From contig JAUXVD010000008.1 of the NCBI GenBank assembly GCA_030684575.1, forward strand, positions 496,001-560,000: a stretch of 64,000 nucleotides of DNA, written 5' to 3'. Shown piece after piece: positions 44,102-52,940 of this stretch (position 1 is the first letter of the stretch; every line of letters begins with the position of its first letter). This DNA is from Nitrospirota bacterium. GTDB lineage: Bacteria; Nitrospirota; Nitrospiria; Nitrospirales; Nitrospiraceae. Under the pieces are notes generated by a model that searched no databases, was not told where the DNA came from, and worked only from the letters and a program-made list of their open reading frames with translations. Made by a program: the position numbers and the translations under genes.

Positions 44102-45583
44102 TCAGCCCTCAGTACTCAGGTTCTTCATCGCTGCGCAGGGCACCATGACGGCGTCCTTCATTCCGTGGATCACTTTCTTGTCTGATGAGCAGACCGTTGC
44201 CAGGATACCAGCCAGCTCGATCGTTTCGCCACTCACGAAATAATAGGGGGAGAGCCTGGCGCGACCGGACATCCGGTTCATCTCGCCGCTGAGGGGATCG
44301 AAGTAGTCGAGGTCGTAGAGGCGACCCTTATGAAACTCTTGCAGGACATAGGGCGTTTTGGGAAACGAGGCTAGGGCGTTGTCGATGGCCGCAGTCCATT
44401 CGTGTTGCGGCATATCGTGACCAACCGATACCCCTCGGCTGCCCCAGGCGAGTTCGGAGAACCCCGATGGCTTGATCACGAAGTGCCGTTCTTTCTGAGT
44501 GGCCGTGGTCAGATCGCGCCAGTTCATCACGGCCCGTCCGCCCATCGTCAAACCAGGAATCGTGGCGGATGGAGGGATCGGCGCAGGATCGAGAATCCAC
44601 GTACGCGGCATAATCGTCGTCAGGTGGAGGAAGACCTCTTCTCCCAAGGCCTGCTCCCAGAAGGGTCGTAGGGCCGGGTGATGGAGCAGGGCAAAGGCGA
44701 GTTTTTCTTCCAGCGCCGGCTTATAGGGAGGCGTGACGGCGACCCGGTCCTTCTTGACCGCATATTGGACGAGTTCTGATTTGGGAATATTGAGCAGATC
44801 GAATAACTCATAGAAGCGATAGATCAACGCGATCGGTTGGTCCATCCCCTCATGGGTGAACCGGAGGCCTTCTTCCGTGAAGCGAACCTGGCGGGGCTCT
44901 ACGCAATAGGCGTCGACCCCGATCGCTCGCAGCCGGGTCGTGAGCCACGTCATTTCCGGCCGATAGTCTTTGGCCTCTTCCGACAGCAGAATGGCGATGC
45001 AGCCGGTCTGTTGAGCGAGCTGGGCCTTCAACATGGCCGCAAATCCTTGCACCATCCCGTCAGGACCTCCCACGAGCGACAGACCATCAGTCTGTGCATC
45101 GGTATAGAGCGACGAGAGGCAGGCCGTCATGCCGATCCCGCCTGGGACTGAGTCGAGTTCGGTGATGACCATGCCATCCTGGGTGGGGATGACGTCCGGT
45201 CGGATGACGGCGGGAAGATGATCGCGAAATCGCTTCATCCGGCTGTACGTGATCAGCCCTTCCGGCTTGCCTTGATCGAGGTATCCCGCGACCCAAGCCG
45301 GTTGGAGGCCTCGCACACTGTCGAGGTAGAGGCGGTTCAGCGCTCGATAAAACGAGAGGAGCTGCGGGCCAAGCCGGTGAAAAAAACCTAACTGCTCTTG
45401 GGTGACGGTGAGTGGCGTGGTCGCGATTCGCCAGGTCGTCGTTGCGGCAACCGCTCCAGGGACCGGTTCTTGTCCTGGCAGAGCCGGAAAGAGGCCAGCG
45501 TGGCTCAGTTGGTCACGGATGATCGCGCAGCGATGAATGAGGTCGGAGGTAGCCAAATCAGACAGAGGAGGTGTCCATGTCAA
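44102..45583 (-). CDS. ATP-grasp-like protein (glutathionylspermidine-synthase-type layout)
   Basis: 493 residues from a TTG start at 45583 (AAAGG nearby). I infer an ATP-grasp-like fold from ITELDSVPGGIGM (about 165), a Lys-bearing strand in RHFVIKPSGFSELAWGSRG (about 395) and YVLQEFHKGRLYDLDYFD near 440, with an upstream helical pre-ATP-grasp part. The order of motifs recalls glutathionylspermidine synthase, but this is not certain. If right, it forms an amide bond using ATP. Neighbours: glutaredoxin, lysine aminomutase, DCD2. Confidence 0.6.
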   Translation of the reverse strand: MTWTPPLSDLATSDLIHRCAIIRDQLSHAGLFPALPGQEPVPGAVAATTTWRIATTPLTVTQEQLGFFHRLGPQLLSFYRALNRLYLDSVRGLQPAWVAGYLDQGKPEGLITYSRMKRFRDHLPAVIRPDVIPTQDGMVITELDSVPGGIGMTACLSSLYTDAQTDGLSLVGGPDGMVQGFAAMLKAQLAQQTGCIAILLSEEAKDYRPEMTWLTTRLRAIGVDAYCVEPRQVRFTEEGLRFTHEGMDQPIALIYRFYELFDLLNIPKSELVQYAVKKDRVAVTPPYKPALEEKLAFALLHHPALRPFWEQALGEEVFLHLTTIMPRTWILDPAPIPPSATIPGLTMGGRAVMNWRDLTTATQKERHFVIKPSGFSELAWGSRGVSVGHDMPQHEWTAAIDNALASFPKTPYVLQEFHKGRLYDLDYFDPLSGEMNRMSGRARLSPYYFVSGETIELAGILATVCSSDKKVIHGMKDAVMVPCAAMKNLSTEG

Positions 45584-45778
45584 TGAGAGCCTTTCATGCG
45601 AGGGCCACGAACTCTAACACGAGGATTTAGGATCGTACAAGGGGCGAGGGCGCAAAGGGGAAGAGGCGGTGGAGCCCGTCGTAAGGTTACGGCAACAAGT
45701 GCCGATGGAACGGACACATGGATGTAATATTTTACGACAGATGATGAGGAGGGACGTCAGTGAAAAGGTGACATCCCC

Positions 45779-45808
45779 TTGGGCACTCCTGCAGAATGGT
45801 GCTAGTAT
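45779..45808 (+). promoter_or_regulatory. Candidate promoter of the YkgJ-DUF2156/kinase pair
   Basis: TTGGGC, 18 bases, TAGTAT; predicted leader of about 20 bases before ATG 45836. The rest of this 252-bp divergent spacer shows nothing else. Confidence 0.35.
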
Positions 45809-45835
45809 AAGCCGCCTATCGATTGGAATCCTCCC

Positions 45836-47341
45836 ATGTCCGACTGTACAGGTGAACTGCTGAGTCCCTCCGTGACAGTACCGACCGCGTTGCCACAACT
45901 CGTGCCGAGCCGTAGCTGTCTCCAGTGCGATGTCTGTTGTCGCTTTCCGGACCCCGACAGTGCCCTGCGTCCCTATTTTACCGGGGACGAAATTACCAGA
46001 GCCCTGGCTGGTGGTATTGAGGGGACGGCCTTTCCCGATCGGGGGGGCTCGCAGGTGACTCTGGTTTCAGTCCCTCATGGAGAGGGCTATCTCTGTCCGG
46101 CATTCGACTCAACGACGTCACAGTGCCGTATCTATGAGCAACGCCCGCTCGATTGTCAGCTCTATCCATTGGCGCTGATGTGGAACGAAGCGCACGACCA
46201 GATTCTGTTGGGGTGGGATACGAAATGTCCGTTCATGCGAGAGGAAATTCCTGGGGAGATCCAGCAGCATGCCGACCGGGTGATGTCGCTGCTCAATCAA
46301 CCAGGCATCCGTGAAGAGCTTGTCGCGCACCCTCGGCTCGTCGGACGGTTTCAAGAGGACGTGATTGTGCTGGCCCCCCTTCCAGATATGACAGCCGCAG
46401 TCGCCGCTCGGTGGGGGACTCTGTCGCTGCAGCGTCTGACAGTGGACGATATCCCTCGACTGACGATAGCCCTGGATCGGTCTGGATTCGGCGGGCCGCA
46501 ATCGCCTGCCGCCTATTCGCCGGTCTATCATTATATGAGTAACGGGCTGTTAGCCTATTGGTGGATGGAGCTTCACGGGGCCTTGTGCCTCTTTGCGCAA
46601 TCGCCGGATGGGTGGTTCATGCTCCTGCCTCCTCTGGGACCAGGCTCCATCGATGCACCATTGGCTGCCGCAATGGAGCTGTTGCGGCGCTGGAACGGTG
46701 GCTCGTCGGTCAGCCGAGTTGAGAACGTGTCGGCCCGGTTGGTGCCAGAGTTTGAGCGGCTGAGATATCGTTTGACGCCCAAGGAACCGGACTATCTGTA
46801 CCGTGCGACGGACCTCGCCGCTCTGGCGGGCGACAGATATAAATCTCAGCGCGCATTGTGCAATCGATTTGAGCGAGAGCAGACCTGTGAGGTGGGCCCC
46901 TATCAGCTTGGCGATCGTGAGGGCTGCCGTGCCCTCCTCGAGGACTGGTCACGCCAGAAGCAGGCGGAAGGACTTGAGTCGTTCGGCGTGATGCTGCTGG
47001 CTGATGCGGAGTCGGTACATGATGTCCTGTGGTCGCATGCACCGGTCCTTCAGATCATCGGGACGGTCGTCAGGGTTCAAGGCCGGATCTGCGCCTATAC
47101 CTTCGGCTATTGGTTGACGAATACGACATTCTGTGTCCTGTTAGAGGTGGCAGATCGGGCACGTCCCGGTTTGGCGCAATATCTATTTCGTGAGACCTGC
47201 CGGATGGCGTTGTCACAAGGGGCCGATGCTATTAACACGATGGATGATGCGGGGCTCCCCGGCCTGCGTGCATCCAAACAGGCCTATCATCCAGCGCTGC
47301 TGATTCCCAATTTCGTTGCGTCCCCGGTGCGCGAATCATGA
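45836..47341 (+). CDS. Fusion of YkgJ cysteine cluster and DUF2156 (LPG-synthase-like) domain
   Basis: 501 residues. Residues 25-135 are a YkgJ cluster: C28, C31, C34, C35 (CLQCDVCCRF), C87, C97, C107 and C131. From about 190 the sequence fits DUF2156, the GNAT-like aminoacyl-lipid transferase domain (WGTLSLQRLTVDDIPRLT; SQRALCNRFEREQTCEV; FCVLLEVADRARPGLAQYLF; DAINTMDDAGLPGLRASK). No membrane helices, unlike full MprF. It may transfer an aminoacyl group from tRNA or act on lipids, controlled by the metal cluster; this is inference. Stop overlaps the kinase start (ATGA). Confidence 0.8.
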   Translation: MSDCTGELLSPSVTVPTALPQLVPSRSCLQCDVCCRFPDPDSALRPYFTGDEITRALAGGIEGTAFPDRGGSQVTLVSVPHGEGYLCPAFDSTTSQCRIYEQRPLDCQLYPLALMWNEAHDQILLGWDTKCPFMREEIPGEIQQHADRVMSLLNQPGIREELVAHPRLVGRFQEDVIVLAPLPDMTAAVAARWGTLSLQRLTVDDIPRLTIALDRSGFGGPQSPAAYSPVYHYMSNGLLAYWWMELHGALCLFAQSPDGWFMLLPPLGPGSIDAPLAAAMELLRRWNGGSSVSRVENVSARLVPEFERLRYRLTPKEPDYLYRATDLAALAGDRYKSQRALCNRFEREQTCEVGPYQLGDREGCRALLEDWSRQKQAEGLESFGVMLLADAESVHDVLWSHAPVLQIIGTVVRVQGRICAYTFGYWLTNTTFCVLLEVADRARPGLAQYLFRETCRMALSQGADAINTMDDAGLPGLRASKQAYHPALLIPNFVASPVRES

Positions 47342-50300
47342 AGACGTCCATGGCCCTCTCATTTCTCGACCTTCGCCGCTATCGCTGGCTGCCCTATCTC
47401 ATTATTGCCATGACCCTGCTGGCGTTCGTGGCCGGCGCCCAGTTGCTTCAGTTCGTTGAATCCCGCCTGGTCGTGGCGACAGGGGAAGAACTCACACTCG
47501 CCGCGGTGGAAGTGGCCGAAAAAACCGATCGGATGTTGTTTGAACGTCAGGGCGATGCCCTCATGATGGCCCGCGCATTTTCGTTGCGCGCCTCGGACCC
47601 GACGTACCTGTCCGAGTATTTGAAGTGGATGAAGACCGCCTATTCCCCGGTGTACCTGTGGCTCGCGGTCACGGATAGTCAGGGCTCAATTGTGGCGGCG
47701 ACAGAGTCTTCGTTGACGGGGCATGACCATAGCCAGGCTCCATGGTTTTTGGCCGCGCGCGCGTCGCGACGATTGGACGTGGCCGATGTGGCAGCCCATG
47801 AGGCGGGCAGCGGCGTCGATACCATTGCCTTTACGGCTCCGATTCTCGACTCACAAGGCACGTTTCTAGGCGTGGTGACCACGCGGGTCGCGCTCCCATT
47901 TTTGGAGGAAGTCACCACGAGGACTATTCGCGCCATTGAAAATCGACAAGACGGAGGTGGGCAAGTCGAATATCAAATGGTGACCCGGCAGGGTAAAGTG
48001 TTTGTCGATTCGATGGAGTCCTCTCCGGAGAGTCTCAATCTGAAGACCATGGGACTCCCGTCGGTGCTGCTGAGTGAGGCGGGAGAGCCGGGGTTTATCG
48101 AAGAGGAGCATCTGCGCCGGCATGTTCAGGTGGTGACGGGCTATGCGAGGACTCAGGGGTTTGGAGAGTTTGTCGGGTTGGGCTGGACGGTCCTGGTGCG
48201 CATGGATCGGCAGGATATTTTAGCGCCGATTCATACGTTCATGTGGAAAGCCGGGATCATTGCCGGAGTGGTCTGGATTCCCATGTTGGTGTTGTTGCTC
48301 TGGTCCACGGCGCGATTGCGTGCCGAACATCGACAGGCGCAACAGGAAAGTGCCTGGGCGAAAGCCGCCGAGACGGCGCTCCTCCAAAGCCAGGAGCGAA
48401 ACCGGGCCATCGTCGATACCGCGCTCGATGGGGTGATCACGATCGACTCGACCGGGATTGTGACCGATTGGAACGCGCAGGCCACGGCGATTTTCGGATG
48501 GTCTCGCGAGGAAGCGCTGGGAAGGGCCCTGGCAGAGACCATTATTCCTGAGCGGGATCGTCAGGCGCATGAACGGGGCCTTCGTGAGTTTCTCCGGACA
48601 GGGGCTGGCGCAATCCTGAACCGCCGGATTGAAATTATCGCGCAACACCGGAACGGCTGGGAGCTTCCCGTCGAGCTGGCGGTGTCTCCGGCAAAGATCG
48701 GGGACGCCTATATTTTCAGCGCCTTCATTCGGGACATTACCGACCGTCGCCGGGCTGAACGGCGCTTGGCGTCTCAGTATGCAGTGACGCGAGTCCTGTC
48801 CGAGTCGACGACCCTGGAAGAGGCGGTTCCGAAAATCATCCAGGCGATCGGGGAGAGCTTGGAATGGGATCTGGGTGTTTTCTGGCGGGTGGATAAGTCG
48901 GCGGGGTTGTTGCGCTGCCTCGATCAGTGGAAGTCGTCATCCGTGCAAGCCGATCCGTTTACGATGGTCACCTGGCAGCAGGCGTTTCGTCGGGAAGAAG
49001 GCTTGCCGGGTCGTATTTGGGCCAGCGGCAAGTCGGCCTGGGTGACGGACGTCGCGCTGGATACCAACTTTCCTCGTGAGGTGCAGGCTCAAGAGGCTGG
49101 GCTCCACGGGGCGTTTGGATTCCCTGTGCTCGTCGGGAGTGAGATCGAGGGCGTCATCGAACTCTTCAGTCGTCAGGTCCGTCAGCCCGATGACGAGTTG
49201 TTGCGAATGGTAGAAGATATCGGCCTCAAGATCGGCCAGTTCGGTGAGCGGGCTCGAACGGAAGGGGTGCTTCGGGAAACCGAAGCCCAATTGCGTCAAG
49301 CCCAGAAAATGGAAGCCGTCGGGCGATTGGCCGGCGGCGTTGCGCACGATTTCAATAATCTTCTGACCGTGATTCGAGGGTACAGCGAGTTGCTGCTTGG
49401 TCGATTGGGACCCACCGATGCCATGCGGAAAGATATGGAGGAGATCAAGAAAGCGGCCGACCGGGCGTCCGGGCTGACTCGTCAATTGCTGGCATTCAGC
49501 CGCCGGCAGTTCATCGCGGCGAAAGTGCTGGATCTTAATGCTCTCGTCGCCAATATGGACGGCATGTTGCGGCGTCTCATCGGTGAAGATATCGTCGAAC
49601 TCTGTACGGAGCTGGATTCGTCAGCCGGCGCCATCAAGGCGGATCCCGGACAGATCGAGCAGGTCATTATGAACCTGGTGGTCAATGCGCGCGATGCGAT
49701 GCCCAAGGGTGGGCGGCTGACCATTCAAACGAAAAATGTGACGATCGATAAAGGGGCGAGGCTGGATGCCGTCGGGGTCGAGCCGGGATCCTATGCGCTG
49801 CTGTTGGTTCGCGATACCGGCCACGGGATGGATGCCGAGACCCGATCGCACCTGTTCGAGCCGTTCTTCACGACGAAGGAGCAGGGGAAAGGGACAGGGC
49901 TGGGACTCTCAACCGTCTATGGCATTGTCAAACAGAGCGGAGGGAGCATTACGGTGGAGAGTGCTCCTGCCCGGGGCACGACCTTCCGGATCTACTTTCC
50001 ACGGGTCGAAGCCGAGGCGCCTGGGGTAGCGGGGGCGACCGAAGCGATCGATCCGGCGAGGGGCCGCGAAACGATTCTCTTGGTCGAAGACGAGCCGGCG
50101 GTTCGGGGGCTGGTACATGAAACGTTGCGGCTTCAGGGCTATACGGTGCTGGAGGCGCGTCACGGTATCGAAGCGCTCCTCACCAGTACAAAATACGTGG
50201 GGCCCATCCATCTGTTGTTGACGGATGTCGTGATGCCACAGATGAGCGGCCCCGAAGTCGCAGAGAAACTCCTGACCGTTCGGCCGGGGATTAAAGTGCT

Positions 50301-50442
50301 CTATATGTCGGGGTACCCGGACCATCCGGTGTTCGATCAGGGCGGCGTAAGCCGAGAGACGGGGTTCCTGCCGAAGCCGTTCTCCCCTCACGTGTTGGCA
50401 CAAAAGGTGCGGGAAATATTGGACGGTGTAAAAGCCGCTTAG
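47338..50442 (+). CDS. Hybrid sensor kinase: periplasmic Cache, PAS, GAF, HisKA, HATPase, REC
   Basis: 1034 residues. Membrane helix near 20-42, a periplasmic Cache-like domain (LWLAVTDSQGSIVAATES, FTAPILDSQGTFLGVVTTRV), second helix near 305-325. PAS (about 350-475), GAF (about 485-630), H670 in GGVAHDFNNLLTVIRG, ATPase motifs NLVVNARDAMP, DTGHGMD, GTGLGLSTV, and a C-terminal receiver with D963 (LLTDVVMPQMSG). No Hpt, so phosphate must pass through a separate carrier. Translationally coupled to the YkgJ-DUF2156 protein, a likely partner. Confidence 0.92.
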   Translation: MKTSMALSFLDLRRYRWLPYLIIAMTLLAFVAGAQLLQFVESRLVVATGEELTLAAVEVAEKTDRMLFERQGDALMMARAFSLRASDPTYLSEYLKWMKTAYSPVYLWLAVTDSQGSIVAATESSLTGHDHSQAPWFLAARASRRLDVADVAAHEAGSGVDTIAFTAPILDSQGTFLGVVTTRVALPFLEEVTTRTIRAIENRQDGGGQVEYQMVTRQGKVFVDSMESSPESLNLKTMGLPSVLLSEAGEPGFIEEEHLRRHVQVVTGYARTQGFGEFVGLGWTVLVRMDRQDILAPIHTFMWKAGIIAGVVWIPMLVLLLWSTARLRAEHRQAQQESAWAKAAETALLQSQERNRAIVDTALDGVITIDSTGIVTDWNAQATAIFGWSREEALGRALAETIIPERDRQAHERGLREFLRTGAGAILNRRIEIIAQHRNGWELPVELAVSPAKIGDAYIFSAFIRDITDRRRAERRLASQYAVTRVLSESTTLEEAVPKIIQAIGESLEWDLGVFWRVDKSAGLLRCLDQWKSSSVQADPFTMVTWQQAFRREEGLPGRIWASGKSAWVTDVALDTNFPREVQAQEAGLHGAFGFPVLVGSEIEGVIELFSRQVRQPDDELLRMVEDIGLKIGQFGERARTEGVLRETEAQLRQAQKMEAVGRLAGGVAHDFNNLLTVIRGYSELLLGRLGPTDAMRKDMEEIKKAADRASGLTRQLLAFSRRQFIAAKVLDLNALVANMDGMLRRLIGEDIVELCTELDSSAGAIKADPGQIEQVIMNLVVNARDAMPKGGRLTIQTKNVTIDKGARLDAVGVEPGSYALLLVRDTGHGMDAETRSHLFEPFFTTKEQGKGTGLGLSTVYGIVKQSGGSITVESAPARGTTFRIYFPRVEAEAPGVAGATEAIDPARGRETILLVEDEPAVRGLVHETLRLQGYTVLEARHGIEALLTSTKYVGPIHLLLTDVVMPQMSGPEVAEKLLTVRPGIKVLYMSGYPDHPVFDQGGVSRETGFLPKPFSPHVLAQKVREILDGVKAA

Positions 50443-50446
50443 TTTG

Positions 50447-50575
50447 CAGGATGCTGAAAAAGCCCGCCAGCATCGTTCTCGCCTCGAACGCATCCTCAAC
50501 GTAGCCCAAGGCTACGCTTCCGGTGCCTTCGTCGGCCTATCCCTGCCGGATCGCTTGATCTTCAGCCTCGGTTCC
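50447..50575 (+). repeat. R1 dispersed hairpin element, copy C (right end worn)
   Basis: CAGGATGCTGAAA at the left; GTTCTCGCCTC and GTAGCC-CAA-GGCTAC in the middle; the right end no longer pairs well (TGATCTTCAGCC). Over the first 89 bases it differs from copy D at about six positions. It starts five bases after the kinase stop. Confidence 0.75.
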
Positions 50576-50633
50576 GTTTATCGTGCCCTACCACAGCACG
50601 CAGCTGTTTGAACATCTACAAAGGGCAAGAGTC

Positions 50634-51452
50634 ATGAGTCAGCAGGGACGCGAAGTCGACGTTGGACAATATCGGATCGAGCGAGAGCCGTTCTACGCGG
50701 AGGTTCGTGGCGAGATCGGGCTGTTCACCATCGCGGCGAACAGTAAGATGCCGGTGATGCTCAAGGGCCCGACCGGCTGCGGCAAAACCCGATTCGTTCA
50801 GCATATGGCCTACAAGCTCGGCCGTCCCTTGATTACGGTGGCCTGTCACGAAGATCTGACGGCGTCCGATCTCGTCGGCCGGTATTTGCTGAAGGGCCAA
50901 GAGACGGTCTGGGTCGATGGGCCGCTCACGCTCGGCGTCAAACATGGCGCGATTGTTTATTTGGACGAAATCGTCGAGGCGCGGAAGGACACGACGGTCA
51001 TTATCCACCCGCTGAGCGATGATCGCCGGCTCCTGCCGATAGAAAAGAAGGGCCAGGTTCTCGAAGCGGCAGACGACTTCCTGCTCGTCATTTCTTACAA
51101 CCCCGGTTATCAGAGCGTGCTCAAGGATTTGAAGCAAAGCACGAAGCAGCGCTTTATGGCGATCGAGTTCGACTATCCGGCGCCCGACATCGAAACCACG
51201 GTCGTCGAACGAGAAGCTGGGATCAGCCGTGATCTTGCTGCCAGTCTGGTGAAACTTGGCGGCAAGGTGCGGAACCTCAAGAATCATGGCTTGGAAGAAG
51301 GGGTCAGCACCAGATTGTTGATCTATGCCGGGACATTGATACGGCAAGGTGTGGCGACCGATCGAGCCTGCGATGTGGCGATCGCTCGTCCGATTACCGA
51401 CGATCCCGATATGCAGCGCAGTATTTTGGAGTTGGTGAAGGCCATTTTCTAA
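50634..51452 (+). CDS. MoxR-type AAA+ ATPase, CbbQ/NorQ-like
   Basis: 272 residues from ATG 50634 (AAGGGC upstream); a GTG at 50583 is in frame but lies next to repeat sequence. Walker A GPTGCGKT at 45-52, Walker B ending [12 protein letters not shown] near 120, sensor region [11 protein letters not shown] and arginine-finger-like KQRF. A C-terminal helical lid is present. CbbQ/NorQ proteins work with a VWA protein (CbbO/NorD) to activate metalloenzymes. A NorD-like partner lies 3 kb downstream. The gene is bracketed by two R1 copies. Confidence 0.88.
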   Translation: MSQQGREVDVGQYRIEREPFYAEVRGEIGLFTIAANSKMPVMLKGPTGCGKTRFVQHMAYKLGRPLITVACHEDLTASDLVGRYLLKGQETVWVDGPLTLGVKHGAIVYLDEIVEARKDTTVIIHPLSDDRRLLPIEKKGQVLEAADDFLLVISYNPGYQSVLKDLKQSTKQRFMAIEFDYPAPDIETTVVEREAGISRDLAASLVKLGGKVRNLKNHGLEEGVSTRLLIYAGTLIRQGVATDRACDVAIARPITDDPDMQRSILELVKAIF

Positions 51453-51460
51453 TTCCTTCT

Positions 51461-51583
51461 AGGATGCTGAAAAATCCCGCCAGCGGCGTTCTCGCCTCGA
51501 ATGCATCCTCAACGTAGCCCAAGGCTACGCCTCCGGTGCCTTCATCGGCTGCGGCCTTGCTGGACGGTCTGTTTGAGCATCCT
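51461..51583 (+). repeat. R1 dispersed hairpin element, copy D (best complete copy)
   Basis: AGGATGCTGAAA...TTTGAGCATCCT terminal repeat, GTAGCC-CAA-GGCTAC centre, TGCGGCCTTGCTGG before the right end. It follows the MoxR stop by eight bases and precedes the DUF167 gene by 49. Confidence 0.85.
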
Positions 51584-51632
51584 GGGACAATGTACATAAG
51601 CAAGCTCTGTTAGGTTCCTGGCTCTGTCACAG

Positions 51633-51947
51633 ATGAATGCGCTGATCGTGCAGGACACCAAAGCTGGAGCGGTCCTCTCCGTTCACATTCAGCCAAAAGC
51701 CTCCACTACAGAATGTGTGGGCCTTCACGGCGCCGCGATTAAAATCAGAATAGCCGCCCCTCCGGTCGATGGCGCTGCCAACGACGAATTGATCCGATTC
51801 CTGGCCCGTCAACTCTCGACGCCTCTTGCTTCGGTGCAGATCCAATCCGGTGCGAGTGGGCGGCACAAACGTGTCCTCGTGAAAGGAGCCACGGCGCAGC
51901 TGGTGATGGCTCGTTTGAACCTGGGATCGCAGAAAGGATCGGTGTAG
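51633..51947 (+). CDS. yggU: DUF167 (YggU) family protein
   Basis: 104 residues. The compact DUF167 fold is visible: LSVHIQPKASTTECVG, AIKIRIAAPPVDGAANDELI (the family signature PPVDGxAN), VQIQSGASGRHKRVLV. Function unknown, found widely and often near envelope genes. It lies between the MoxR gene and two lipoprotein genes, two bases before the next start. Confidence 0.88.
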   Translation: MNALIVQDTKAGAVLSVHIQPKASTTECVGLHGAAIKIRIAAPPVDGAANDELIRFLARQLSTPLASVQIQSGASGRHKRVLVKGATAQLVMARLNLGSQKGSV

Positions 51948-51949
51948 TC

Positions 51950-52378
51950 ATGACGAGGAGACGTCTGTCCGTCATCGGGGGATTCCTGCTACTCACCGCC
52001 TGTTCGTCGGCGCAGCCGGTACTCTATCCCAATGCGCATCTGCAATCTGTCGGGAAGGACGTCGCGGAGCAGGATCTTGAGGCCTGCCGGCAATTGGCGG
52101 AAACGGCTGGGGCGGAAGAGGGCAATGGCAAAGCCGGTCGTGTGGCGGCCGGTACCGCGGTCGGGGCTGGTGTCGGAGCGGCAAGCGGCGCAGTCGGCGG
52201 CGCCATTTCTGGTGCAGCAGGCAGCGGTTCTATCATCGGGGCTGCGAGCGGGGCGGTGTGGGGATTACTCACGAGTCTGTACTACGTGTTCGCCGGGTCG
52301 CCGCCGAATCAAGCCTACACGAATTTCGTGAATCGGTGCTTGCAAGAAAAAGGATACGAGGTGACGGGATGGCAGTAG
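51950..52378 (+). CDS. Glycine-zipper lipoprotein, copy 1
   Basis: 142 residues. A short signal with lipobox LTAC gives a lipid-anchored mature end. The middle (about 65-105) is a glycine zipper of small residues every three to four positions (GVGAASGAVGGAISGAAG). The tail contains a conserved-looking NRCLQEKGYEVTGWQ. One cysteine in the N-terminal part (LEACRQLAE) may pair with the one in the tail. Glycine-zipper lipoproteins occur in many envelopes; function unknown. It and the next gene are related, probably by duplication. Confidence 0.75.
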   Translation: MTRRRLSVIGGFLLLTACSSAQPVLYPNAHLQSVGKDVAEQDLEACRQLAETAGAEEGNGKAGRVAAGTAVGAGVGAASGAVGGAISGAAGSGSIIGAASGAVWGLLTSLYYVFAGSPPNQAYTNFVNRCLQEKGYEVTGWQ

Positions 52379-52385
52379 CGGGATG

Positions 52386-52480
52386 GGGGCAGATGGATCG
52401 ATGCTCTTTGCTCGCGGAACGCGCGGCCTCGGAAGGCCCTCGTTCGACGCGCGCAGTCGAGCATCAATCCATCCGTCCCC
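52386..52480 (+). repeat. R2 hairpin element, copy d
   Basis: Arms GGCAGATGGATCGATGCTC and GAGCATCAATCCATCCGTC pair at about 19 of 22 positions; between them is the conserved core TGCTCGCGGAACGCGCGG ... GACGCGCGCAG. It starts eight bases after the stop of lipoprotein 1. Confidence 0.8.
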
Positions 52481-52499
52481 TCATAGAAAGAGGGAATGA

Positions 52500-52940
52500 A
52501 TGATTAAGAGGTTGATGTGGCAGCGTCTCATCATGGTCGGAATAGCCGTTGGTCTCGTGGCCTGTGCGGGGCCGGAGCCGTTGTTGCGGTCGAATGCGAA
52601 GGTACAGCTGCAGGGGCGGGAGGCGTCGAAGCTCGATGTGGCGCTGTGTCAGAAGAAGGCTGACGAAGCCGGACTGAAGCCGGGCACCCGCGCTCGAAGC
52701 AGTAACGTGGCTGCGGGAGCTGTCTTGGGTCTACTGACCGGCGCTGGAATCGGGGCATCGAGCGGGCTCATTGGCGGCGTACCTGGTGTGACGATCGGGG
52801 CAGCAGTCGGCGGCACGCTCGGAGTGATCGTCGGGTCGTTTGGTGGCGCCTACAAACCGCTGGAGCCGGATCCTCCGTATGCCGATGCGGTGGTGCGGTG
52901 TTTGATTGAAAAGGGGTATGATGTGAGTGGCTGGCAGTGA
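52500..52940 (+). CDS. Glycine-zipper lipoprotein, copy 2
   Basis: 146 residues. Lipobox LVAC after a signal of about 21 residues. A glycine zipper lies around 70-115 (GLLTGAGIGASSGLIGGV; VGGTLGVIVGSFGG). The tail RCLIEKGYDVSGWQ is nearly the same as in copy 1, and the Cys pair (ALCQKK and VRCLIE) matches as well. Ribosome site AGGGA. The last codons form part of the R2 hairpin that follows. Confidence 0.75.
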   Translation: MIKRLMWQRLIMVGIAVGLVACAGPEPLLRSNAKVQLQGREASKLDVALCQKKADEAGLKPGTRARSSNVAAGAVLGLLTGAGIGASSGLIGGVPGVTIGAAVGGTLGVIVGSFGGAYKPLEPDPPYADAVVRCLIEKGYDVSGWQ

